In this document: piece by piece, positions 7,753 through 15,029 of the stretch
Layout: each line of letters begins with the position of its first letter
Position numbering within the stretch: position 1 is the stretch's first letter
Assembly (NCBI GenBank): GCA_025350985.1
Contig: JANXWU010000296.1
Span: 1 to 15,110 of the forward strand
Length of the DNA stretch: 15,110 nt
Direction: 5' to 3'
Origin: Spartobacteria bacterium
GTDB lineage: Bacteria > Verrucomicrobiota > Verrucomicrobiia > Chthoniobacterales > Chthoniobacteraceae
The notes under the pieces: generated by a model
What the model saw: the letters and a program-made list of their open reading frames with translations, nothing else
What the model was told of the DNA's origin: nothing
Databases searched by the model: none
Translations under genes and position numbers: made by a program

Positions 7753-8178
7753 ATGAGAATCTCTCCGAATCGCCAACGCGGCTTCACGCTGCTGGAAATC
7801 ATGCTCGTGGTCACGATCATCGCCCTGCTCCTCGCGGCGGCGATTTACGGGTTGAAAGGCAACCTCGGTTTTGCCCAGGACACGCGCGTGAATGCCGACA
7901 TCAAGGCGATCACGGTCGCGCTCAACACCTACTACGGAACCAATGGATTTTACCCGACGAGCGAGCAGGGAGTGAACGCGTTAATCGCGCCGCCGGACAG
8001 CGAACCCAAGCCGCGCCAATGGCGTCAATTTTTCAGCAAACAACCCACCGACCCGTGGGGAAATGCTTACATCTACGTCTATCCCGGCAAGCACAACACC
8101 GATTCGTTCGACCTTTACTCCGCCGGGCCGGATCGCAAGGCGGACACGGCAGACGACGTGGGCAATTGGGATAAGTAG
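7753..8178 (+). CDS. gspG: Type II secretion major pseudopilin GspG
   Basis: GspG is the main subunit of the periplasmic pseudopilus that pushes substrates through the GspD secretin. The 141-residue precursor has a short basic leader ending QRG, then FTLLEIMLVVTIIALLLAAAIYG. This is a type III (prepilin) signal cut by prepilin peptidase after G10, with the conserved Glu at +5 of the mature protein. The C-terminal region shows the GspG hallmarks DPWGNAYIYVYPG, FDLYSAGPD and a final ADDVGNW segment, where family members bind calcium. The length is normal. Its start is 9 bases after the unknown secreted protein. The stop at 8176-8178 is only 7 bases from a displaced copy of the end of gspE. No prepilin peptidase gene is in the window. 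Confidence 0.97.
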   Translation: MRISPNRQRGFTLLEIMLVVTIIALLLAAAIYGLKGNLGFAQDTRVNADIKAITVALNTYYGTNGFYPTSEQGVNALIAPPDSEPKPRQWRQFFSKQPTDPWGNAYIYVYPGKHNTDSFDLYSAGPDRKADTADDVGNWDK

Positions 8179-8185
8179 CGGTGCT

Positions 8186-8250
8186 CTAATCCGTCTCCGC
8201 CAGCAGTTCATCGGCCTGCGTCACGCGCACGACTTCCTCAATCGTCGTCT
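8186..8250. repeat. Direct repeat copy A: orphan copy of the gspE 3' end
   Basis: These 65 bases match 8828-8892, the true end of gspE, at 62 of 65 positions. Read on the minus strand they encode TTIEEVVRVTQADELLAETD and a TAG stop, the same 20 residues as the real gspE terminus. All three differences are synonymous (Leu CTG/TTG, Glu GAA/GAG, Ile ATT/ATC). The stop of this copy lies 7 bases from the gspG stop. The copy has no gene body attached; to its right the sequence becomes the toxin-antitoxin cassette. Confidence 0.95.
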
Positions 8251-8270
8251 CGCGCGCTTGACCCGAACCA

Positions 8271-8292
8271 GCGGGAAGCCGACCCTTCCCGC
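8271..8292. promoter_or_regulatory. Perfect inverted repeat before the antitoxin start, probable autoregulatory operator
   Basis: GCGGGAAG (8271-8278) and CTTCCCGC (8285-8292) are exact reverse complements separated by six bases, and the second arm touches the antitoxin ATG at 8293. Toxin-antitoxin operons are commonly repressed by their own antitoxin or complex binding such palindromes. The alternative is an RNA hairpin that hides the start codon. A weak TTGACC at 8258-8263 could be a -35 element, but no good -10 follows. Confidence 0.45.
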
Positions 8293-8526
8293 ATGTCCGC
8301 AACGATTGAGCAGGTGACTCACGACGCCCTCACGCTTCCTGAATTGGAGCGTGCTCATCTGGCGCAGACTCTTTTGCAAAGTCTGGAGCCAATCGTAGAG
8401 GAAGGCGTGGAAGAGGCGTGGGATTTGGAAATCGCCCGACGCTTGGAGCGCGTTCAACAGGGTAGGGCTCAGGGCAGGGCTGCGGACGAGGTGTTCCGCG
8501 ACATCCGCGCACGGCACAAACCGTGA
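8293..8526 (+). CDS. Antitoxin of a ParE/RelE-type module (addiction module component family)
   Basis: The 77-residue protein fits the short addiction-module antitoxin family (TIGR02574 / Unstab_antitox). The pattern is a hydrophobic start, LTLPELERAHLAQTLLQSLE (13-32), an acidic spacer, EAWDLEIARRLERVQQG (41-57), and a final helix ADEVFRDIRARH (64-75). It should bind and neutralise the toxin encoded next to it. Its stop overlaps the toxin start by four bases (GTGA, 8523-8526), which implies translational coupling. A perfect 8-bp inverted repeat ends directly at its ATG. The pair sits between the converging ends of gspG and gspE, flanked by a duplicated gspE end, which suggests it arrived as a cassette. 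Family assignment is by pattern and is fairly sure. Confidence 0.85.
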   Translation: MSATIEQVTHDALTLPELERAHLAQTLLQSLEPIVEEGVEEAWDLEIARRLERVQQGRAQGRAADEVFRDIRARHKP

Positions 8527-8816
8527 AGCAGGTTATCATCGACTTCGACGCCGAAAACGAGCTTTCGGATTCAGTTGGTTTTTATGAGGGCAGAGTTTCT
8601 GGATTGGGCATGGAATTCGAGCGGACAGCGCGGGAAGCCATTCGGACAATCCAAGCCGCCCCTGATCGCTGCGTGCTCCAAAAGGACGGGACACGGCGAT
8701 TCGTGCTGGAGCGATTCCCGTTTGTCATTCACTACGTCGATTTGCCGAACATCATCTGGGTTCTCGCGTTCGCACATGCCAGCCGCAAGCCGGGGTATTG
8801 GCGGCGGCGACCTTGA
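8523..8816 (+). CDS. ParE/RelE-superfamily toxin
   Basis: The 97-residue protein has the fold pattern of the ParE/RelE toxin superfamily. There are N-terminal strand residues VIIDFDAENEL, two helices (about 11-45), then RRFVLERFPFVIHYV (58-72), IIWVLAFAH (77-85) and the C-terminal HASRKPGYWRRR (85-96). RelE members cut mRNA on the ribosome and ParE members poison DNA gyrase; the sequence alone does not tell which applies. The start is GTG at 8523, overlapping the antitoxin stop; the first internal ATG is 29 codons later and would remove the first helix. The gene ends 11 bases before the gspE stop on the opposite strand. It looks intact. Confidence 0.85.
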   Translation: MKQVIIDFDAENELSDSVGFYEGRVSGLGMEFERTAREAIRTIQAAPDRCVLQKDGTRRFVLERFPFVIHYVDLPNIIWVLAFAHASRKPGYWRRRP

Positions 8817-8827
8817 ACTTGCTGGCG

Positions 8828-8892
8828 CTAATCCGTCTCCGCCAGCAACTCATCGGCCTGCGTCACGCGCACGACTTCCTCGATCGTCGTCT
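8828..8892. repeat. Direct repeat copy B: 3' end of the functional gspE
   Basis: This is the partner of copy A (8186-8250), offset by 642 bases and identical at 62 of 65 positions. It forms the last 20 codons and stop of gspE. The match stops sharply at both ends: at the gspE stop codon on the left and after base 8892 on the right. Confidence 0.95.
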
Positions 8893-10543
8893 GGCCTTTG
8901 AGCACGCGGCGCCAACCATCGAGCCGCAGGCTGTCCATGCCGTCGAGCACCGCGCGCGCTTTTAGCTCGCTGCCCGTCGCTTTCCGAATAATCAGCCGGC
9001 GCAGGTTTTCGTTGATCGCGCACAATTCATAAATTGCGGCGCGTCCGCGGTAGCCGGTCTGCCGGCAACTGTCACAGCCCTTGCCGCGCTTGAAGCGCGA
9101 GCCCATCGAAACAGGAAAGCCGATTTCGGTGAGGTAGTCCGGCAGATAATCGACCTCTTCCGCGCAGTCCGCGCAGACCGTGCGGACGAGACGCTGGGCG
9201 ATGAAGGCGCGCACGGTCGAGGCGAGCAAAAAAGGCTCGATGCCCATGTCGAGCAAGCGCGTGATGCCGGTCACGGCGTCGTTCGTGTGCAGGGTGGAAA
9301 AGACCAAGTGGCCGGTCATCGCCGCGCGGATGGCAATTTCCGAAGTCTCGAAATCGCGGATTTCGCCGACCATCACGACGTTCGGGTCCTGGCGCAAAAT
9401 CGCGCGCAGTCCATTGGCAAAAGTGAGGCCGATGTCGGGCTTCACGTCGATCTGCGACACGCCCGCCAGCCTGTATTCAACGGGTTCCTCGACCGTGATG
9501 ATGCGTCGCTGCACGGAGTTGATGCTGGAAAGAAACGAGTAGAGCGAAGTCGATTTGCCCGAGCCAGTCGGACCGGTGACGAGGATGATTCCGTTCGGCT
9601 GCGCGAGCAGCACGCGAACGAGCGCGGCCTGTTTTTCGCTCAGGTCGAGCCGCTCGAATCCGAACTCCTGCGTTTCATTTCGCGTGAGCAGCCGCAGTGA
9701 AATGCTCTCGCCGTTCACGGTCGGGATCGTGGAAACGCGCACGTCGATGCTCGACTCGCCGTGCTGCAAATTGATGCGCCCGTCCTGCGGCAGCCGCTTC
9801 TCGGCGATGTCCATGTGCGCCATGACTTTCAGCCGCGAGATGATCGCCGATTGCAGCATCCGCAGTTGCTGCGGCACGGCGACGGCATGCAAAATTCCGT
9901 CGATGCGATAGCGGATGCGCAGGTCGTTTTCGAGCGGCTCGACGTGGATGTCGGTCGCGCGCTCGAAGAGGGCCTCGCGGATGATTTGGTTGACGAACTT
10001 GACGACGGACGCCTCGGGATCCTCGGCGCTCAAGTCCATCGCCTGCACGCCTTGGTCCATCGACTCGAAGGTGCCCTTCGCCTTCAGGATTTCGTCGAAG
10101 GCTTCCGCGCCGACGCCGTACAGAGTTTTCAGGGCGCGCAAAAGTTGCGAGCGCGGGACGAGCAGCCACTCGATTTTTTTGCCGACCAGTTGCTCTGCAA
10201 GCCGGCGCGCGACGCCGTTGAAAACATCGTAGGTCGCGAGGCGCACTCGATCTTCGCGTGCTTCGAGCGGCAGGATGTGATGCTTGAAAACAAACTTGCT
10301 CGGCAGCAGCGAAAGCGCCTTCCGGTCGATGCGCTCGGCGGCGATAGTTTCGACGGGCGTCTTAAACATCGCGCCGAGCTGCCGGGCAAAACGCGCTTCA
10401 TCCACCTTGCCGGAGTTCAAAACGTGGACGGTCCACGACTCGCCATTGGCGGGAGTCGAAGCGAGTTTTGCGGCGTCGTCCGGATTTTCGCAGCCGCTGG
10501 CGACGAGGAGTTCGACGAGATTGTTGCGCAGCGCGGAACTCAT
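8828..10543 (-). CDS. gspE: Type II secretion assembly ATPase GspE
   Basis: GspE is the cytoplasmic hexameric ATPase that powers pseudopilus assembly through GspF. The 571-residue product has an N-terminal GspE N1/N2-type region (about 1-145). Its ATPase core carries Walker A GPTGSGKS (324-331), the Asp box TVEEPVEY (350-357), Walker B VVMVGEIRD (389-397) and the His box TGHLVFSTLHTNDA (410-423). Cys pairs CADC (457-460) and CDSC (490-493) form the zinc-binding module typical of GspE and PilB. All catalytic elements are present. The ATG at 10543 overlaps the gspD stop by four bases (ATGA), so translation is probably coupled. The last 65 bases are repeated beyond the toxin-antitoxin cassette at 8186-8250. 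PilB is the alternative, but linkage to gspD and gspG supports GspE. Confidence 0.96.
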   Translation of the reverse strand: MSSALRNNLVELLVASGCENPDDAAKLASTPANGESWTVHVLNSGKVDEARFARQLGAMFKTPVETIAAERIDRKALSLLPSKFVFKHHILPLEAREDRVRLATYDVFNGVARRLAEQLVGKKIEWLLVPRSQLLRALKTLYGVGAEAFDEILKAKGTFESMDQGVQAMDLSAEDPEASVVKFVNQIIREALFERATDIHVEPLENDLRIRYRIDGILHAVAVPQQLRMLQSAIISRLKVMAHMDIAEKRLPQDGRINLQHGESSIDVRVSTIPTVNGESISLRLLTRNETQEFGFERLDLSEKQAALVRVLLAQPNGIILVTGPTGSGKSTSLYSFLSSINSVQRRIITVEEPVEYRLAGVSQIDVKPDIGLTFANGLRAILRQDPNVVMVGEIRDFETSEIAIRAAMTGHLVFSTLHTNDAVTGITRLLDMGIEPFLLASTVRAFIAQRLVRTVCADCAEEVDYLPDYLTEIGFPVSMGSRFKRGKGCDSCRQTGYRGRAAIYELCAINENLRRLIIRKATGSELKARAVLDGMDSLRLDGWRRVLKGQTTIEEVVRVTQADELLAETD

Positions 10544-12897
10544 CTGGCGGATCGCAACTGTGGCTTGGGCGCGGCGGGTTTAATGCCGTGGCGGGGAACC
10601 CGAATTTGCGTGCCTTGCGGATCGAGCGTCGTTTCCAAATCGGGCGCGATGAACATCCGCTCCTGCTCGCGCTCGCTGTTTTTGAGAACTTCGATCGGGG
10701 TGTTGGCCACGACAGGCCGGATCAAAATGATCAACTCGTCTCGCTCAAAAATCTTGCTGCGCGTGCTCAGCAATCCGCCGAGGAGCGGCACGCGGCTGAT
10801 CCACAGAGGCCCCGACCGGCTCTTCTCGTCGCGCTTTTTGATCAAGCCGCCGAGCACGATCGTCTCGCCGTCAGCGACGGAGACGTTGGTGCGGATGTAG
10901 CGCGTGTTGATGCGCGGGATGGCGTTGCCGCCGACGATGTCGTTGGTGCCGCTGAGGTCGTCGATTTTCTGCAAAATATCGAGCGAGACTTCGCGGTCGG
11001 AATTAATCAGCGGGACCACCTCGAGCTGGAGCGCGACCTGCCGGAATTCCACGGTGGAACTGACGGCGGCGTTGCCGTTCGCCCCGGTGTTGAGCGAGGT
11101 CAGGGACTGGCCGGGCACGGCGATTTCCTCGCCGCTGGCGATGATCGCTTTTTTGTTGTTTTTGGCGAAGACCATCGGGCGCTGCGTGACGCGAAAACGT
11201 CCGGTCGATTCGAGTGCCTTCACCGTTCCCGCGAGCGTGCTGGTGGCGACGGCGAATTGCGACAGACCGCCCGTCGCGCCGAGGGCCAGCCCTTTCTGAC
11301 CGAGCGGAACGAGCGAGGCGAAGTTATCGAGCACGGTCGTCGGCACGGCGGAGGTCGTCGTGGAGCCGGAGCCGCTGATGAGGGAGCCGCCGTAGGAGTT
11401 GATGAATTTTACGATGTCGAAGCCGAAGTCCTCCTCCTTGTTCAGGCGCAATTCGCCGATCACGGTGTGCAGCACCACCTGCGGCGCGCGCACATCCATC
11501 TTGTCGATAACTTTGAAGACCTTCTGCACCACAGCATCATTCCCGAGGACGATGATCGTGTTGGCGTTGCGGTCGGCGATGATCTTGCTGTTGCCAACGG
11601 TGACCGCCTGCGGGGTGGTGTCCACCGAGGGTGTCTGAAGTTCCTCGGAGATCGACAGCGACGTTCCCCCGCCCCCAGCACCTCCACCGCCGCGCCGATT
11701 GCCTCCGGTGCCGCCAGTTGCGCCGGTCGTGGCGCCGGTTGCTCCTCCGGTCGCTCCGGTCGTGCGCTGGCCGCCAGGCCCGGTGGCTCCGGCGTCATCC
11801 GGTTTCACCCCGGGCTCCGTGATTGCTTTGACCACCACGGGCAGAACGTCACCGGCCAGCACAAATTTCAAAGGGCGAATTTTGGGCTCGGCGAATTGCG
11901 TGTCGTCGTCGAATTCCTTCACCAGCTTTTTCACAAACGGCAGATTGTCGGGTCGGGTGACGACGTGGATGCGGTTGGTGCGAATGTCGGCGGTGAGCTT
12001 GATCTTTCCCAAAATCAGCGATTCCTCGGAAGGCCCGCCCGCGTTGACTTCCACCGAAGCCGTGCCTCCGCTGGGCGCCGCGCCTCCCGGCTGCCCCGGA
12101 ATCGGCTGGGCAATCGGCGCGCGGGGAATGACGCCGCCGGGCGTGCCGGAACTGGGCGTGGTGGCAAAAATTTTCTCGAGCTTTTCCAGCACGTCCTTCG
12201 CGTCGGCACGTTCGAGCGGGATGAATTCGCTGACGACTTCGGCAGGCCGCACGTCGATGGTTTTGATGATCTGGATGAGCGTGCGGATGACCGCGGTGTT
12301 TTCCGTGACGAGGAGCGACTGCGCCTTGGGCAGGGCGATCATCGAGGTGTAACCAGTCGGCGCGGCAGCGACGTAAATGCCGAGGGTCTGTTGCAGTTCC
12401 AGCGGGTCGGCATAGTTCAGTTTGAACAAAAAAGACACCACGCGATCACCCTCGGGCAGCAAGTTAGCATCGGAATACACCGGCACGCCCGCGCCGCGCG
12501 GGTTGCGTCCGATGCCGGTGACTTTGACGATGTTGCTGTCCTCGGGCACGATCGAGAAGCCGTTGAGGAGCAGGTTGATTTCAATGATTTTGATGGCTTC
12601 CTCGCGCGGCACTTGTTGCGAGATGACGATGTTGATCGGCCCTTGCACCGTGTTGTCGAAGACGACTTTTTTGCCCGTGAGCCGCTCGTAAACCGCGAGA
12701 ATGTCCTTCACGTCGGCGTTCGGATACTGCATCCCCTTTACAAAATCCTGATCCGGCGTGACGGCGCTCGCCACCGGCACAGCGCCTGCAGGTTGGGGCT
12801 TGGTCGGGCCGGCGGGAAGCTTGGGCCGGACCGTCTGAGCCCCTGCGGACAGGGCGGCCAGAACGAAAACGAGAAGGCCGAGGGGGCGGGGAAACAT
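10540..12897 (-). CDS. gspD: Type II secretion outer-membrane secretin GspD
   Basis: GspD forms the multimeric outer-membrane channel of the system. The 785-residue product starts with a signal peptide (about 1-20, ending SAGA). A proline-rich linker leads to an N0 domain (about 50-125, MQYPNADVKDILAVY) and N1-N3 repeats (about 150-465). The secretin core is about 470-735, with VPLLGGLLS (703-711) and ERDELIILIRP (718-728). The N3 domain carries a 46-residue Gly/Thr-rich insertion (about 367-412, encoded by 11662-11799), and a second Gly/Pro-rich stretch lies at 248-290. There is no lipobox, and no pilotin gene is in the window. gspE follows with an ATGA overlap. The secreted barrel-like gene lies 48 bases upstream on the same strand and may share the transcript. 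The length is within the usual range, enlarged by the two loops. Confidence 0.96.
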   Translation of the reverse strand: MFPRPLGLLVFVLAALSAGAQTVRPKLPAGPTKPQPAGAVPVASAVTPDQDFVKGMQYPNADVKDILAVYERLTGKKVVFDNTVQGPINIVISQQVPREEAIKIIEINLLLNGFSIVPEDSNIVKVTGIGRNPRGAGVPVYSDANLLPEGDRVVSFLFKLNYADPLELQQTLGIYVAAAPTGYTSMIALPKAQSLLVTENTAVIRTLIQIIKTIDVRPAEVVSEFIPLERADAKDVLEKLEKIFATTPSSGTPGGVIPRAPIAQPIPGQPGGAAPSGGTASVEVNAGGPSEESLILGKIKLTADIRTNRIHVVTRPDNLPFVKKLVKEFDDDTQFAEPKIRPLKFVLAGDVLPVVVKAITEPGVKPDDAGATGPGGQRTTGATGGATGATTGATGGTGGNRRGGGGAGGGGTSLSISEELQTPSVDTTPQAVTVGNSKIIADRNANTIIVLGNDAVVQKVFKVIDKMDVRAPQVVLHTVIGELRLNKEEDFGFDIVKFINSYGGSLISGSGSTTTSAVPTTVLDNFASLVPLGQKGLALGATGGLSQFAVATSTLAGTVKALESTGRFRVTQRPMVFAKNNKKAIIASGEEIAVPGQSLTSLNTGANGNAAVSSTVEFRQVALQLEVVPLINSDREVSLDILQKIDDLSGTNDIVGGNAIPRINTRYIRTNVSVADGETIVLGGLIKKRDEKSRSGPLWISRVPLLGGLLSTRSKIFERDELIILIRPVVANTPIEVLKNSEREQERMFIAPDLETTLDPQGTQIRVPRHGIKPAAPKPQLRSAR

Positions 12898-12909
12898 CCG
12901 CCCTATCTA

Positions 12910-12942
12910 CGCACGGAGCACCGGGAGGTCAACCGGCGTGCG
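12910..12942. other. Imperfect hairpin between the barrel-like gene and gspD
   Basis: CGCACG (12910-12915) pairs with CGTGCG (12937-12942), and inside it CCGG (12921-12924) can pair with CCGG (12933-12936). It lies between the upstream gene's stop and the gspD ATG. There is no T-run after it, so it is not a typical intrinsic terminator. It could stabilise or attenuate the message, or be chance in GC-rich DNA. Confidence 0.2.
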
Positions 12943-12945
12943 CAG

Positions 12946-13824
12946 TCAGTGGAGGATGACGGTCGGGGCGGCGCTCGGACTGGATTTGGCGCGCACCGGC
13001 GCGACCGTTTTGGTGGCCACGCTGGTTGCGTTGCGCCGTGCGAGCTGGACGAATTGATTGTTCTCGCCGTAGTGCGACCACGGGCCCGGCGGCACTTCGC
13101 GGAAATCGACAAACTTCCAATCGGTGACATCCCGGGTGGCGTTGAGGGCGAGGAAATCGCGGACGGCGGGGGAAATGTCCAAGCCGGCGCCCTGGTTGAG
13201 GTTGGGCTTTGGCCGTTCGTTGCCAAACACGTACTGCCAGTGATCGGTGCGAAACGGCCCGCAGTCCGACCATTGCGCATAGCACGTCCGGCCCGCGCGA
13301 TTGCGCACGGCGATCCAGCGGTTCTGGCAGATAGATTTCCCATCGCGCTCGAACTCCTGGCGGAACCACGGAATGACCGTGCGCGCTTCCGCTTTGAAGT
13401 GGCCGCCGGACACGTCGTTGTAAGGCAGGGCGATGTAAAATGGATTGAGCTGCGGCGTGAAGCGCGCGGGGATGTAATTGCGGCGCTGGCCGATTTCGGG
13501 CGTGTCGAACCCGCCGTAGTTGGCCATCCAATTCGAATCCCACGAGCTGGCGCGATTGGGCACCGGATTGTTCGCCGTCGCCGATTCCCCGACCCAGAAA
13601 ACAGTGGTGACGATGCCCGTTTTCCATGCGTATTTGCCGGTCGAAATTTGCGCGCCGGTGGTCGGGATGACGACCTGTGGCTCAATTTTCAACAACGCAC
13701 TTTCACGCAGCTTCTGGGCGTATTTGGCAAAGTCGGCGCTGCTTTGGTACGGCGATTGGGCCGGCGCGGAAATGGCGACGGCCAGACACACGACGGCTAT
13801 AAAAATGCGGACAGCCAGGGACAT
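12946..13824 (-). CDS. Secreted protein with a double-psi beta-barrel (RlpA-like) signature
   Basis: The 292-residue product starts with a signal peptide (MSLAVRIFIAVVCLAVAISAPAQ, cleavage about residue 22). The C-terminal half contains SDCGPF (186-191) and, after a short insert, GLDISPAVRDFLAL (214-227) and WKFVDF (236-241). This D-x-GPF plus LD-[IL]-S-P pattern is the hallmark of double-psi beta-barrels of the RlpA/expansin type, whose members bind or cleave peptidoglycan or polysaccharide. D187 and D216 are the likely key acids. The N-terminal half, with TVFWVGE and FYIALPYND, is not a domain I can name. ATG 13824 is chosen because the signal peptide starts there; a longer frame back to 13971 lacks one. 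It lies 48 bases upstream of gspD on the same strand. Enzyme activity is not shown by the sequence. Confidence 0.75.
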   Translation of the reverse strand: MSLAVRIFIAVVCLAVAISAPAQSPYQSSADFAKYAQKLRESALLKIEPQVVIPTTGAQISTGKYAWKTGIVTTVFWVGESATANNPVPNRASSWDSNWMANYGGFDTPEIGQRRNYIPARFTPQLNPFYIALPYNDVSGGHFKAEARTVIPWFRQEFERDGKSICQNRWIAVRNRAGRTCYAQWSDCGPFRTDHWQYVFGNERPKPNLNQGAGLDISPAVRDFLALNATRDVTDWKFVDFREVPPGPWSHYGENNQFVQLARRNATSVATKTVAPVRAKSSPSAAPTVILH

Positions 13825-13835
13825 GGTCGGCGTGC

Positions 13836-13864
13836 GGTATAGCCCAAAACCTAAACCCGAGCAA
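13836..13864 (-). promoter_or_regulatory. Weak candidate promoter before the barrel-like gene
   Basis: On the minus strand TTGCTC (13859-13864) precedes TATACC (13836-13841) with 17 bases between. The -10 lies only 11 bases from the ATG at 13824, so the message would be almost leaderless. The rest of the 281-base gap to murI (13825-14105) shows no convincing gene or terminator. Confidence 0.25.
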
Positions 13865-14105
13865 AGCAGTTTTTTCAGGGCTGTCGGGTTCTTGCAGACG
13901 GTGAGCATGAGAGGGCGGGAATTGGACGCGACGCGCGACGACTGATTCGCCGGACGACAAAAAAGCAGCAAATATGCCTCACCGTGAAGGTTCCCCGGCC
14001 AGTTTCAGCTCAGGATTTTTCCTGTGATTCATCGAGAGGGTGGCCCTGATCGGATTTTTGTTCGAGTCGTCCATTTCCTTTCGGAAAAACGAGACGGCGA
14101 TTTGA

Positions 14106-14990
14106 TTAACGGACGAATTGACCGGAGGGCTCGCTGCCGTCCGGTGTGAAGGCGAGTCGTCCGTGATGCTCGGCGACGTGCTCGATTTCCGGCGGCTCGG
14201 AGCCGAGGAAGCGCGGAACATTTTTCGAAAAACGCGCGGTGTCACCCGAGCACAGCACGCGCAATTTGCCCGAGCCGGCGCTTCGAAACTCGCGGTGTTT
14301 TTCCAGCCACGCGGCGAAGCGCGCAGCGACGAAGGGCGCGGGGTCGAGCACGGTCAGAGGGGACGAGGCGCAGCGGACAAACATCTCGCGCAGCAGCGGA
14401 TAGTGCGTGCAGCCAAGGACGAGCGTGTCGATGTCGCCGAATTGCGCGAGATATTTCTCCACGGCGAGGCGTGCGATTTCGCCCTGCTCCCAGCCTTCCT
14501 CGACGAGGGGCGCGAGCAACGGCGCGGCGACTTCGCTCACGCGCACGGAGGGGTCGAGCTTGCGCACCTCAGTGCGGAAAGTGTGTGACGCCACAGTGCG
14601 CGTCGTGCCGATAAAACCAATGTGGCCGCGGGTGACGGCGACGGCGTTTTCAGCCGCCGGGATGGTCACGCCGAGCACGCGCCGGTTCGCGTCCGCGTAC
14701 TTTTTTTGCAAATGGCGCAAGGCCACGCTCGAGACGGTGTGGCAGGCGACCACCACGACGCGGCAGCCTTCGGCGAAAAGCAGTTCCACGCATTGCTCGG
14801 CGAAGTCGAGCACGGTCCCCAAGTCGCGTCCGCCATAAGGCGCGCGCGCGCTGTCGCCCAGATAGATGCAGTCGAGCTGCGGCAACACGCGCCGGAGTTC
14901 CCGTAGCACGCTGAAGCCACCGTAGCCGCTGTCGAAAACGCCGACGGGCGAAGACGAAAGCGGAGGGTTGGGCGTGGAAGGTTTTGTCAT
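14106..14990 (-). CDS. murI: Glutamate racemase
   Basis: MurI interconverts L- and D-glutamate and supplies D-Glu for peptidoglycan precursors. The 294-residue cytoplasmic protein shows the family signatures: VGVFDSGYGG (16-25), DSARAPYGGRD (46-56), the first catalytic cysteine in VACHTVSS (C83) and the second in LGCTHYP (C194, with H196). One deviation is visible: the usual Cys-Asn-Thr of the first site reads Cys-His-Thr (H84). The rest of the active-site framework is conserved and the length is a little above normal because of a Pro/Ser-rich N-terminus. ATG 14990 is chosen; an upstream TTG at 15065 falls inside a tandem repeat and would add 25 residues unlike the family. The gene has its own candidate promoter just upstream, whose -35 is part of the heptamer array. 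Confidence 0.94.
   Translation of the reverse strand: MTKPSTPNPPLSSSPVGVFDSGYGGFSVLRELRRVLPQLDCIYLGDSARAPYGGRDLGTVLDFAEQCVELLFAEGCRVVVVACHTVSSVALRHLQKKYADANRRVLGVTIPAAENAVAVTRGHIGFIGTTRTVASHTFRTEVRKLDPSVRVSEVAAPLLAPLVEEGWEQGEIARLAVEKYLAQFGDIDTLVLGCTHYPLLREMFVRCASSPLTVLDPAPFVAARFAAWLEKHREFRSAGSGKLRVLCSGDTARFSKNVPRFLGSEPPEIEHVAEHHGRLAFTPDGSEPSGQFVR
14944..14965. repeat. Left arm of a perfect 22-bp inverted repeat
   Basis: These bases are the exact reverse complement of 15089-15110, the last 22 bases of the window. This arm lies inside murI codons 9-16 (around LSSSP). The arms are separated by 123 bases that contain the murI start, its candidate promoter and the heptamer array. The repeat may continue beyond the window. 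Confidence 0.9.
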
Positions 14991-15029
14991 CGCTGCTTCG
15001 TCAGGAAATGGGATGGACGAAGGTGAAAG

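Noticed and set aside
10468..13842. A 1124-codon open frame on the plus strand
   Set aside because: It runs antisense to gspD and parts of gspE and the barrel-like gene, which all show clear families. The Arg/Asp/Gly/His-rich composition is that of a shadow frame in GC-rich DNA.
13979..14105. Gene in the gap between murI and the barrel-like gene
   Set aside because: A minus-strand frame passes through, but most of it overlaps murI out of frame and it shows no coding character. A short CAGGA/TCCTG palindrome near 14012-14026 lacks terminator features.
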